DNA of 64,000 nt, from contig CAZYSP010000002.1 in NCBI GenBank assembly GCA_964650285.1, positions 21,816 to 85,815 on the forward strand, written 5' to 3'. The DNA is from JACPJP01 sp964650285 (GTDB taxonomy: Archaea; Nanobdellota; Nanobdellia; Woesearchaeales; GW2011-AR4). Position numbers and translations under genes: made by a program. Under the pieces are notes generated by a model. That model saw only the letters and a list, made by a program, of their open reading frames with translations, had not been told where the DNA came from and did not search any database. Below are positions 41,653 to 49,203 of this stretch, piece after piece; positions within the stretch are counted from its first letter, which is position 1, and each line of letters begins with the position of its first letter.

Positions 41653-42981
41653 ATGCTGCCATTAAATGTTACTCTGAGCTATTATAAAAGAAGGGATATA
41701 CAGGAAGAGATAATAAAAAGTGCTGAAAACAGAGAAATTGCTGTTAAATATAACGATAAATTTGGTTCTAGACCAGATGTCCTTAATAATCCTAATGATG
41801 TTTTAGAGTTGGCAAAACAAAAAGCTACTTCTTTTCATGCGTCAGAAGAGTTGTGGAGCAATCCCCTGCAATTAAATCTTAACATGAAGAGGCATGAGAC
41901 TGATGAGTTAAGGATTGGCTGGGACTTGGTTTTGGATATTGATTGCAGTTTCTATGAATATTCAAAGATTGCTGCTGACTTAGTAATAAAGGCATTAAAA
42001 TTCAATGAAGTAAAATCTGTATCATGCAAATTTTCCGGGAATAAGGGTTTTCATATAGGTATTCCGTTTGAGGCCTTTCCAGAAAGAATAAGGAATGAAA
42101 AAACAGCCAGTATGTTTCCTGATGCTGCAAGAAGAATTGCTTTCTACATTAAAGAGTTAATTAAAAAACCGTTAGGAGAAAAAATAATGCAGTTTGAGAA
42201 AAATAATTTCTCAAAAATAATAGAAAAAACAAAAGAAAATCCCAATAAAATAACTTATTATGAAAAAAATAAATTTGGGGATAATATTGCAAAATTGAAT
42301 GCTGAGCCTTTCTTGAATATTGACACTATATTAATTTCCTTACGTCATCTTTTCAGGATGCCTTACTCATTGCATGAGAAGTCTGGTTTGGTTTCAATAC
42401 CAATAGATCCAAATAAAGTTTTAGAATTTAAAAAAGAAAATGCAGAACCGAAAAATGTAAAGATTTCTAAATTTATATTTTTAAATAAAAAAAATGTTGC
42501 TGAAGGAGATGCAAAAAAACTGATTATGCAGGCATTTGATTTTTCTTTAAATAAAGAGGAAGAGTTAAATATCGAGACAAAAAAGGATTATGAGATTAAG
42601 GATGCTATGCCTGAACAATTCTTTCCGCCATGTGTAAAATTAATAAGTAATGGATTGGCTGATGGAAGAAAACGTTCATTATTCATTTTGATAAATTTCC
42701 TGACTAGTTTAGGCTGGGGCTATAAGGAAATTGAAGATTATTTAAAAGGATGGAACAAAAAAAATACTGAGCCAATAAGGGAAAACTATCTGCTTGGTCA
42801 ATTACGATATCATAAAACACAAAAGAAAAAGATATTGCCACCTAACTGCAATAATAATATGTATTATGTTGATATAGGTGTTTGCAGACCAGATAACCTT
42901 TGTAGCAAGATAAAGAATCCTGTAAGCTATTCTATCAGGAAGTCTGTTTTTTTGAGGAAAGAAGGGAAGAAGAAAACATAA
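41653..42981 (+). CDS. priS: Fused DNA primase PriS-PriL (small subunit plus Fe-S domain)
   Basis: 442 aa. Residues 1-300 are the catalytic small subunit: GWDLVLDIDCSFYE at about 90-103 (metal-binding Asp pair) and CKFSGNKGFHIGIPF near 125-140. Residues 320-442 match the Fe-S domain of the large subunit: FPPCVK (C327), PPNC (C399), GVCRPDNLC (C411, C417), then NPVSYSIR. A similar monomeric primase is known in Nanoarchaeum equitans. A separate priL was not seen in the window. Leaderless start likely. Confidence 0.9.
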   Translation: MLPLNVTLSYYKRRDIQEEIIKSAENREIAVKYNDKFGSRPDVLNNPNDVLELAKQKATSFHASEELWSNPLQLNLNMKRHETDELRIGWDLVLDIDCSFYEYSKIAADLVIKALKFNEVKSVSCKFSGNKGFHIGIPFEAFPERIRNEKTASMFPDAARRIAFYIKELIKKPLGEKIMQFEKNNFSKIIEKTKENPNKITYYEKNKFGDNIAKLNAEPFLNIDTILISLRHLFRMPYSLHEKSGLVSIPIDPNKVLEFKKENAEPKNVKISKFIFLNKKNVAEGDAKKLIMQAFDFSLNKEEELNIETKKDYEIKDAMPEQFFPPCVKLISNGLADGRKRSLFILINFLTSLGWGYKEIEDYLKGWNKKNTEPIRENYLLGQLRYHKTQKKKILPPNCNNNMYYVDIGVCRPDNLCSKIKNPVSYSIRKSVFLRKEGKKKT

Positions 42982-42997
42982 GGAAAATATAGTAACG

Positions 42998-43184
42998 TTT
43001 ATAAATAAGACCAGTTACCCAATTCTTGAAATTAGCCTGAAAAGATGTCCTTTTCAGTACAGTTCAACAAGACTGTTTTCTACAAGAGGATATCAATAAA
43101 AGGCTTTTTTGCATGGGCAATTGACTTATCCATTATTTACATTTGTCTATGTCATTAGAGGGGTAATAAAAGCAACATACGAAG
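42998..43184 (+). promoter_or_regulatory. Promoter and long leader of the S10-spc ribosomal cluster
   Basis: TTTATAAATA at 42998-43007 predicts transcription from about 43028, giving a leader of about 155 bases before uL3. A perfect 8-bp hairpin (CTGAAAAG, loop ATGTC, CTTTTCAG) lies at 43037-43057. AGAGGGGT precedes the uL3 start. A 37-codon ORF starts in the hairpin loop. Confidence 0.5.
43045..43158 (+). CDS. Possible leader peptide (37 aa) upstream of uL3
   Basis: ATG at 43045 lies in the loop of the leader hairpin. The frame encodes MSFSVQFNKTVFYKRI followed by a hydrophobic stretch (GFFAWAIDLSIIYICLC). It ends 26 bases before uL3. No ribosome-binding site is obvious. May be chance or an attenuation leader. 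Confidence 0.3.
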   Translation: MSFSVQFNKTVFYKRISIKGFFAWAIDLSIIYICLCH

Positions 43185-44171
43185 ATGCCAACAATAAGAA
43201 AACCAAGAAAAGGAAGTTTACAATACTGGCCAAGGAAAAGGTCAAAGAGAGTTTTTGCTAGAGTTAGGGCTTGGAATAAAAGTAATGAAGCAAAGTTGCT
43301 TGGGTTTGCTGGCTACAAGGTGGGTATGACTCACCTGATAATTAATGACAACAGAAAAACATCAACAACAAAGGGCATGGACATTTTTTGCCCTGCTACC
43401 ATCATTGAGTGCCCTCCATTAAAAACTGCTTCTATAAAATTTTACAAAAACACAATAAACGGTTCAAAACTTGTTTCTGAGGTTCCTGCTGAGAATCTTG
43501 GTAAAGAACTCGAAAGAGCTATAATATTACCAAAAAAACAGAAAAAAGAAAGCAAAGAAAAAAGTTTTCCATTAGATTTTGATTATATCAGGATGTTAGT
43601 TTATACTTCTCCCAGCCTTACTGGAATAGGCAAGAAAAAACCAGAAATGTTTGAGATTGCTATTGGTGGAAATAAAGAAGAGCAGTTAAATTACGCAAAA
43701 GAAAAACTTGGAAAGGAAATAAATGTTGTAGAAGTTTTCAAAGAAGGCCAGCAACTTGATATACATGCTGTATCAAAAGGCAAAGGTGTGCAAGGGCCTG
43801 TAAGAAGGTTTGGAATTTCGCTAAAGCATCACAAGACAGAGAAAAGCAGAAGAAATCCTGGAAGCTTAGGAGGTTGGGTAGCCCAAGGGCATATCATGTG
43901 GAGACAAGCTAAAGCTGGGAAGATGGGCTATCATCCAAGAACAGAGTACAACAAATTGCTTTTGAAAATTGGCAATTCAGATGAAATAAACAAAAAGGGC
44001 GGTTTTGAAAAGTATGGTGTTATAAAGAATAATTATATCCTTGTTAAGGGTTCTGTGATTGGAACTAAAAAAAGATTGATAAGAATAAATGAGCCTATTA
44101 GGCCTGATAAAGGTATACCCAATACCCCTCCAACCATACAATACAGGAATTTAGAACAGGAATCTTCGTAA
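43185..44171 (+). CDS. rpl3: Large ribosomal subunit protein uL3
   Basis: 328 aa, archaeal/eukaryotic-type L3. Conserved RKGSLQYWPRKRSKR at the start, GFAGYKVGMTH, and the long basic loop HHKTEKSRRNPGSLGGW, then AGKMGYHPRTEYNK. First gene of the cluster. Stop is followed by uL4 after one base. Confidence 0.97.
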   Translation: MPTIRKPRKGSLQYWPRKRSKRVFARVRAWNKSNEAKLLGFAGYKVGMTHLIINDNRKTSTTKGMDIFCPATIIECPPLKTASIKFYKNTINGSKLVSEVPAENLGKELERAIILPKKQKKESKEKSFPLDFDYIRMLVYTSPSLTGIGKKKPEMFEIAIGGNKEEQLNYAKEKLGKEINVVEVFKEGQQLDIHAVSKGKGVQGPVRRFGISLKHHKTEKSRRNPGSLGGWVAQGHIMWRQAKAGKMGYHPRTEYNKLLLKIGNSDEINKKGGFEKYGVIKNNYILVKGSVIGTKKRLIRINEPIRPDKGIPNTPPTIQYRNLEQESS

Positions 44172-44172
44172 G

Positions 44173-44979
44173 ATGAAACTCAATATTTTTGATATTTCAA
44201 AGAGAAAAACAGGAGAAGTAGATTTACCTTCACAGTTTAATGAGGACGTAAGGGCGGATTTGATAAAAAGGGCTTTTCTTGCTTTACAGAGTAATAAAAG
44301 ACATCCTTATGGAGCCATGGCTGAAGCTGGAAAAAGGGCGTCTGCAAAACTTTCAAAAAGAAGGAGAAAATACAGAGGAATGTATGGTTTTGGTATATCT
44401 AGGACTCCTAGGAAAATTTTGTCGAGAAGGGGTACAAGGATGTATTGGGTTGGTGCTTTTTCACCAAATACTGTTGGGGGAAGAAGGGCACATCCTCCAA
44501 AGTCTGAAAAGATTCTTAGTAAAAAAATAAACAAGAAAGAGAGGAAAAAGGCAATAAGAATGGGAATTTCAGCTACAGTAAGAAACGATTTGGTAAAAAG
44601 CAGAGGACATATTGTACCAGAAGGTTATCCTTTTGTATTAGATAAAAATTTTGAGGTTTTGAAGAAGACGAAAGATGTAAGAGATGTTTTAAAGAATTTT
44701 GGTCTTGAGAAAGAATTAGAGAGAGTAGGCAAAAAAAAGATTAGAGCTGGGAAAGGTAAATCAAGAGGAAGAAAATACAAAATAAAAAAGGGTCCATTGA
44801 TTGTTGTTTCAGAAAATAGCAAGTTAGTAAAAATTGTAAATAATATTCCCGGAGTTAATGTTGTTGATGTAAAGAGTCTAAATGTTGGGTTGCTTGCTCC
44901 AGGAAACGTGCCTGGAAGATTGACATTATGGACTATGGTAGCGATTGAAACTTTGGAAAAAGAGGGGTTGTTTAAGTAA
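44173..44979 (+). CDS. rpl4: Large ribosomal subunit protein uL4
   Basis: 268 aa. The extended loop KRHPYGAMAEAGKRASAKL with RGMYGFGISRTPRKIL, and GRRAHPPKSEK, are the archaeal L4 signatures. The C-terminal LLAPGNVPGRLTLWT matches the family. uL23 begins one base after the stop. Confidence 0.97.
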   Translation: MKLNIFDISKRKTGEVDLPSQFNEDVRADLIKRAFLALQSNKRHPYGAMAEAGKRASAKLSKRRRKYRGMYGFGISRTPRKILSRRGTRMYWVGAFSPNTVGGRRAHPPKSEKILSKKINKKERKKAIRMGISATVRNDLVKSRGHIVPEGYPFVLDKNFEVLKKTKDVRDVLKNFGLEKELERVGKKKIRAGKGKSRGRKYKIKKGPLIVVSENSKLVKIVNNIPGVNVVDVKSLNVGLLAPGNVPGRLTLWTMVAIETLEKEGLFK

Positions 44980-44980
44980 A

Positions 44981-45238
44981 ATGGATCCGTACAAAATTAT
45001 CAAATATCCTTTGTCAACAGAGAAATCAATAAGGCTTATGGAGAGCCAGAATAAGTTGATTTTTGTAGTAGATATAGACGCTGATAAGAATATGATAAAA
45101 AATGCTGTCGAGAAGATGTTCAAAGTCAAAGTTGAAGATGTACGAACATATGTGCATGGCGGAGAAAAAAGGGCGTATGTAAAATTTTCAAATGAAAATC
45201 CTGCCATTGATATAGCAACTCAATTAGGCTTAATGTAG
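44981..45238 (+). CDS. rpl23: Large ribosomal subunit protein uL23
   Basis: 85 aa from the ATG at 44981, one base after the uL4 stop; a longer frame would start inside uL4. Conserved YPLSTEKSIRLMESQNKL and VEKMFKVKVEDVRT. Binds near the peptide exit tunnel. Confidence 0.96.
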   Translation: MDPYKIIKYPLSTEKSIRLMESQNKLIFVVDIDADKNMIKNAVEKMFKVKVEDVRTYVHGGEKRAYVKFSNENPAIDIATQLGLM

Positions 45239-45247
45239 GTGATGTAA

Positions 45248-45961
45248 ATGGGTAAAAACTTAATACAACAGGCCAGAGGCAAGGGGGGCCCAAGATACAG
45301 AGCTCCTAGCTTTAGATATAAAGGTGAAAGTAAATACACAAAATATGGAGAAGAAACTTTAAGCGGGAAGATAATTGATTTGGTGCATTGTCAGGGTCAT
45401 AGTGCTCCTCTTGCACAAATAGAGTATGGAGATGGAAGTATGGTTTTAATACAAGCTCCAGAGGGGGTAAGAGTAGGAGATAAAGTAGAAATGGGGGTTA
45501 AGATTGATGTAAAAAAAGGGAATGTGATACCCTTAAAGAATATACCAGAGGGAATTGCCATCTACAATTTGGAAGCATTACCTGGAGATGGCGGAAAGTT
45601 TGTAAGAGCATCCGGAGGTTTTGCAAAAATAATCACTAAGATGAAGGATAAAGTTGTTGTTGAGCTGCCATCTGCAAAAAGAAGGGTTTTTTTACCGGAA
45701 TGCAGGGCCACGATTGGTGTTATTGCAGGCAGTGGCAGAAAGGAAAAACCGTTTTTAAAGGCTGGAGAAAGGTATTATGCTATGAAAGCAAGGAATAAAT
45801 TATGGCCTCAGGTTTCAGGAACATCAATGAATGCTGTAGACCATCCGTTTGGAGGTTCAAGCTCTGCAGTAAAAGGAGGACCTACACAATCTTCCAGAAA
45901 TGCGCCTCCTGGAGCGAAAGTAGGAAAAATTGCACCTAAAAGAACTGGGAAGAGAAGGTAA
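45248..45961 (+). CDS. rpl2: Large ribosomal subunit protein uL2
   Basis: 237 aa. GKNLIQQARGKGGPRYRAP at the start, GIAIYNLEALPGDGG, and the peptidyl-transferase loop MNAVDHPFGGSSSAVKGGP containing the conserved His of L2. Peptidyl-transferase centre assembly. Ends with a basic tail KIAPKRTGKRR. Confidence 0.97.
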   Translation: MGKNLIQQARGKGGPRYRAPSFRYKGESKYTKYGEETLSGKIIDLVHCQGHSAPLAQIEYGDGSMVLIQAPEGVRVGDKVEMGVKIDVKKGNVIPLKNIPEGIAIYNLEALPGDGGKFVRASGGFAKIITKMKDKVVVELPSAKRRVFLPECRATIGVIAGSGRKEKPFLKAGERYYAMKARNKLWPQVSGTSMNAVDHPFGGSSSAVKGGPTQSSRNAPPGAKVGKIAPKRTGKRR

Positions 45962-45976
45962 ATTAGAAATCACAAC

Positions 45977-46360
45977 ATGGCAAAAAAAGAATTCGCTTAC
46001 GGGGGAAAAACACTTGAGGAGTTAAAGAAGCTAAGTTTAAATGAGTTAGCTACGCTGTTGCCGGCAAGGCAGAGAAGGAGTTTGAAAAGGGGGCTTACAG
46101 AGCAACATAAAATTTTATTGAAAAAGATAAAGAAAAATGAGAGTAACATTAAGACTCATTTCAGAGACATCATAATTTTGCCTGAAATGGTGGGAAAAGT
46201 AATAAGGGTTTATAGCGGTAAAGAATTCATCCCTGTAACAATAATGGAGGAAATGATCGGGCACTGCCTTGGAGAATTTGTTTTGACAAGAAAAATCGTT
46301 GCACACTCTGCACCAGGTATAGGGGCTACAAGGTCAAGTGCTGCATTATCGGTCAAGTAA
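45977..46360 (+). CDS. rps19: Small ribosomal subunit protein uS19
   Basis: 127 aa. GLTEQHKILLKKIKKNES near residue 38 and the C-terminal GHCLGEFVLTRKIVAHSAPG-type segment are typical of archaeal S19. uL22 follows with a one-base gap. Confidence 0.97.
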   Translation: MAKKEFAYGGKTLEELKKLSLNELATLLPARQRRSLKRGLTEQHKILLKKIKKNESNIKTHFRDIIILPEMVGKVIRVYSGKEFIPVTIMEEMIGHCLGEFVLTRKIVAHSAPGIGATRSSAALSVK

Positions 46361-46361
46361 A

Positions 46362-46898
46362 ATGGGAAATAGTTATTCGACAAAAAATTATAATAAAGAA
46401 AATATGGCCAGAGCTATTGGAAGATCGCTGCCTATTTCATTTAAACAAAGCGTAGAAATATGTGAGTTTATAAGAAATAAGAATGTAGGCTATGCAAAGG
46501 GTGTTTTAAGAAAGGTTATTGATCATGAGCAAGCAGTTCCATTTAAAAGGTTTAACACGAATATTGGACATAAAAAGAATATTATGGCTGGGAGGTATCC
46601 TAAAAGGGCATCAATGGAGATTTTAAACCTTATGAGCAGTGTTGAGGCTAATGCGCAGTTTAAAGGATTGAATACAGCCAACCTTGTAATAACACACATA
46701 AATGCAAACAAGGCATCAAAAGTTATGCATTTCGGCAGAAAAAGGAGTAGATTGTCTAAGAGAACTAATATTGAAATTGTTGTTCAGGAAAAGGCCGTGG
46801 ATAAAAAACCGGAAAAAAATGAAATAAAGGTAAAGAAGAAGAATTTGAAAGAACAAAAGAAAGAAGAAAAGAAAATAAAAACACAAAACAAAAAATGA
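46362..46898 (+). CDS. rpl22: Large ribosomal subunit protein uL22
   Basis: 178 aa from the ATG at 46362, one base after the uS19 stop. ARAIGRSLPISFKQSVEIC at the start, NIGHKKNIMAGRYPKRAS and THINANKASKVMHFGRKR. The last 30 residues are an extra lysine-rich tail (KVKKKNLKEQKKEEKK), unlike the usual shorter protein. Stop overlaps uS3 by 4 bases. Confidence 0.96.
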   Translation: MGNSYSTKNYNKENMARAIGRSLPISFKQSVEICEFIRNKNVGYAKGVLRKVIDHEQAVPFKRFNTNIGHKKNIMAGRYPKRASMEILNLMSSVEANAQFKGLNTANLVITHINANKASKVMHFGRKRSRLSKRTNIEIVVQEKAVDKKPEKNEIKVKKKNLKEQKKEEKKIKTQNKK

Positions 46899-47671
46899 TT
46901 GAAAGAAAATTTATAGCACAGAAAATAAAAGAATACCAGATACAGGAATACATAAGCAGTAATCTGAAAAACGTTGGCCACAGCCATACGAAAATGGTAA
47001 AGACACCTCTTGGGGAAAAAATTGTCATTTATGCTTCTAGACCTGGGCTTATAGTCGGAAGAAAGGGCCAGAATATAAAGGAGTTAACAAAGACTTTAAA
47101 GAAAAGGTTTGGGCTTGAAAATCCCCAAATAGAAATAAGTGAAGTTGCAGACATTAATTTGGATGCAAACATAGTTGCTGAGAGAATTACTGATTCGCTG
47201 GAAAGATTTGGAGCTCAAAAGTTTAAAGCTATAGGCCATAAGGTAATGGGAAGTGTCATGGCAGCAGGAGCCTTAGGTGTTGAAATAATAGTAAGCGGTA
47301 AGATACCCAGCAGCAGAGCAAAGTCCTGGAGATTTTACTCTGGTTACCTTAAGAAATGTGGGGATATATCGATAGTTGGTGTTGACAAAGCACATGCACA
47401 AGCAAGGCTAAAAACAGGTGTTGTTGGGGTTAAAGTAAGTATAATGCCGCCTGGAACAATATTGCCAGATAAAGTTGAGCTTATTAAAGAAAAGGAAGAG
47501 AAAATCGAAAAAGTTGAAGAGGAAGATAGTGATGAGAAAAAAGAAACAAAACCCCAAGTCAAGAAAAAAGTGAAAGTGAATGCTCAGAAATCAAAGATTT
47601 CTGGCACCAACTCCATTGGAAAAGAGACTGGAGATAAAAAATCTGATGAAGAAAATAAAAACAAAAAATGA
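46895..47671 (+). CDS. rps3: Small ribosomal subunit protein uS3 with C-terminal extension
   Basis: 258 aa. KH domain GLIVGRKGQNIKEL, AGALGVEIIVSGK and the conserved VGVKVSIMPPGTILPD. Residues after about 195 form an acidic/lysine tail. The tail contains the segment NAQKSKISGTN, encoded by the 30-bp hairpin repeat that also lies at 27983. Overlaps uL22 and uL29 by ATGA junctions. Confidence 0.96.
   Translation: MIERKFIAQKIKEYQIQEYISSNLKNVGHSHTKMVKTPLGEKIVIYASRPGLIVGRKGQNIKELTKTLKKRFGLENPQIEISEVADINLDANIVAERITDSLERFGAQKFKAIGHKVMGSVMAAGALGVEIIVSGKIPSSRAKSWRFYSGYLKKCGDISIVGVDKAHAQARLKTGVVGVKVSIMPPGTILPDKVELIKEKEEKIEKVEEEDSDEKKETKPQVKKKVKVNAQKSKISGTNSIGKETGDKKSDEENKNKK
47580..47609. repeat. 30-bp hairpin repeat element inside the uS3 coding sequence
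   Basis: Inner stem CAGAAATC-AAA-GATTTCTG flanked by ATGCT and GCACCA. 28/30 identical to 27983-28012, and the two differences form one swapped base pair. The reading frame stays open through the element. Confidence 0.7.
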
Positions 47672-47961
47672 AATCTAAAGAAATAAGGAGTCTGGATAAA
47701 AATACGCTTGATGAAAAAAAAATTGAGCTGAAAAAGGAATTGGTTAAGATGAATGCTCAGGTAGCTATAGGAACTGCGCTTAAGAACCCTGGGCAAGTGA
47801 GAGAAATAAAGAAAATTATAGCAAGAATAGTGACAATACAAAACGAAAAAGTTTTGCAAAAAAAAGATATAAAAAATATAAAACAATCTGAGGTACGAGG
47901 AAATCGTAGATTTCCGGTACCTCCTAGTAAAAAAAGCTCGGAGGTGAGCAAAAAAGTATGA
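47668..47961 (+). CDS. rpl29: Large ribosomal subunit protein uL29 with C-terminal extension
   Basis: 97 aa versus a usual 65-72. The core IRSLDKNTLDEKKIELKKEL, NPGQVREIKKIIARIVT is normal. The extra tail (SEVRGNRRFPVPPSKKSSEV) is encoded by a palindrome at 47890-47923. Overlaps uS3 and aIF1 through ATGA junctions. Confidence 0.94.
   Translation: MKSKEIRSLDKNTLDEKKIELKKELVKMNAQVAIGTALKNPGQVREIKKIIARIVTIQNEKVLQKKDIKNIKQSEVRGNRRFPVPPSKKSSEVSKKV
47890..47923. repeat. Palindromic element inside the uL29 coding sequence
   Basis: Outer stem GAGGTAC (47890-47896) with GTACCTC (47917-47923); inner stem GGAAATC (47899-47905) with GATTTCC (47909-47915); triloop GTA; small bulges between the stems. 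Same two-stem architecture with a three-base loop as the 30-bp elements, but different outer sequence. Confidence 0.6.
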
Positions 47962-48266
47962 GCGAAATATGTCCCAAGTGTGGGCTGGTGAAAGAGTTGT
48001 GTGTTTGCGAGACAATCGCAAAAGAAAGCCAATTGATAAAGGTTTTCCTTGAAAGGAAGAAATTCAGGAAATTTTGCACAATAATTGAAGGCGTAGACCA
48101 GAAAGAGATTGATATTAAGGATCTTGCAAGGAAACTCAAGGAGCAGTTTGCATGTGGAGGTACTGCCAAAGAAGGTAAAATAGAATTGCAGGGAAATCAT
48201 AAAAACAAAGTTAAGGGTATCTTGATAAAGATGGGCTTTCCTCCAGATTCCATAGAAGTTAAGTAA
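47958..48266 (+). CDS. Translation initiation factor aIF1 (SUI1)
   Basis: 102 aa. N-terminal CPKCGLVKELCVCE, unusual because archaeal and eukaryotic SUI1 also carry such cysteines only in some members, then the SUI1 domain: KFCTIIEGVDQKEIDIKDLA, FACGGTAKEGKIELQGNH. Selects start codons on the small subunit. In most archaea the RNase P subunit Rpp29 gene follows; here the next gene is uS17, 21 bases away. Confidence 0.93.
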   Translation: MSEICPKCGLVKELCVCETIAKESQLIKVFLERKKFRKFCTIIEGVDQKEIDIKDLARKLKEQFACGGTAKEGKIELQGNHKNKVKGILIKMGFPPDSIEVK

Positions 48267-48287
48267 ACAAACGATAGGGTTGGTAAA

Positions 48288-48722
48288 ATGAAAGTGAAAA
48301 ATATAGGTATAAAAGTTACAAAGCCTGCGGACAAATGTAAGGATGATAATTGCCCTTTCCATGGTAAATTGCGGTGTAGAGGGAGAATTTTTACAGGTAC
48401 TATAGTATCAGTTAAGATGCAGAAAAGCGCGATTGTGGAATGGGAATATAGACAATTTCTAAAAAAATATGAAAGATACGAAAAAAGAGGAAGCAGGGTA
48501 AAGGTCCATAATCCGGCATGTATTAACGCAAGTGAAGGAGATGTTGTTAAAATTATGGAGTGCAGGCCCTTAAGCAAAACCAAGAATTTTGTTATCGTTG
48601 AAATTTTAGGAAAGGAAAAAGGATTCAAGGAAAGAATGGAAGCGGAGGAAGAGGCGAAATTCAGAAAGGAAGTGAAAAAGGATGAGGAGCAGACTGATGC
48701 ACAGGAAGAGGTGGCTGTATAG
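48288..48722 (+). CDS. rps17: Small ribosomal subunit protein uS17
   Basis: 144 aa. CPFHGKLRCRGRIFTGTIVSVKM at residues 24-46 and RVKVHNPACINASEGDVVKIMECRPLSKTK match archaeal S17. C-terminal acidic tail (KEVKKDEEQTDAQEE) is extra. The ATG of uL14 directly follows the stop. Confidence 0.96.
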   Translation: MKVKNIGIKVTKPADKCKDDNCPFHGKLRCRGRIFTGTIVSVKMQKSAIVEWEYRQFLKKYERYEKRGSRVKVHNPACINASEGDVVKIMECRPLSKTKNFVIVEILGKEKGFKERMEAEEEAKFRKEVKKDEEQTDAQEEVAV

Positions 48723-49124
48723 ATGCAAGCAATAAAATCCAGGGTGACAAAAGCAATCCCTGTTGGAAGCCAAATAGAGACATGTGATAATTCAGGGGCA
48801 AAAGTAATCAAGATATTTACAGTTGTAGGGTGCAAAACCACTAAAGGTAAATACCCTGCAGCAGGCGTTGCTGATCTTGTAATGGCATCTGTTCGAAGAG
48901 GCAGACCTGATATGAGAAAACAGGTAGTTTATGCTGTTATAGTAAGACAAAAGAAAGAGTACAAAAGATCTGATGGAATAAGGATAAAGTTTGAAGATAA
49001 CGCAGCGGTTATTTTGAAAGATGATAAGGGAAATCCAAAAGGGACAATATTCAAGGGCGCTATAGCCAAGGAAGTATGTGAGAGGTGGCCTGGCATTGCA
49101 AAAATAGCCAGCATTGTTGTTTAA
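48723..49124 (+). CDS. rpl14: Large ribosomal subunit protein uL14
   Basis: 133 aa. IETCDNSGAKVIKIFTVVG, GVADLVMASVRRGRPDMRKQ, and GTIFKGAIAKEVCERWPGIAKIASIV. Universal large-subunit protein at the subunit interface. Confidence 0.97.
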   Translation: MQAIKSRVTKAIPVGSQIETCDNSGAKVIKIFTVVGCKTTKGKYPAAGVADLVMASVRRGRPDMRKQVVYAVIVRQKKEYKRSDGIRIKFEDNAAVILKDDKGNPKGTIFKGAIAKEVCERWPGIAKIASIVV

Positions 49125-49199
49125 AAATTAGGTGTTTTATATGAAGCGGAAAGCGACAGACAATTTTGACCCGCTTTCCTGTCATTTTTTGAGGAAAAA
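49125..49199 (+). promoter_or_regulatory. Structured leader of uL24 (possible pseudoknot)
   Basis: Stem GGAAAGCG (49148-49155) with CGCTTTCC (49172-49179), 16-base loop. GACA in the loop (49159-49162) can pair with TGTC (49180-49183) directly after the stem, which would form an H-type pseudoknot. This is the largest gap inside the uL3-uL14-uS5 part of the cluster. Confidence 0.4.
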
Positions 49200-49203
49200 A
49201 TGA
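49141..49203 (+). CDS. Possible 20-aa leader ORF overlapping uL24
   Basis: ATG at 49141, preceded by TTAGGTG seven bases upstream. Encodes MKRKATDNFDPLSCHF and four more residues, and its TGA overlaps the uL24 ATG by an ATGA junction like the other gene pairs here. The frame coincides with the leader hairpin. Could be a coupling or regulatory peptide, or chance. Confidence 0.35.
   Translation: MKRKATDNFDPLSCHFLRKK

Noticed and set aside
46765..47028. Minus-strand hydrophobic ORFs over the ribosomal genes
   Set aside because: Antisense shadows of uL22/uS3; phenylalanine-rich products with no start signal or homology.
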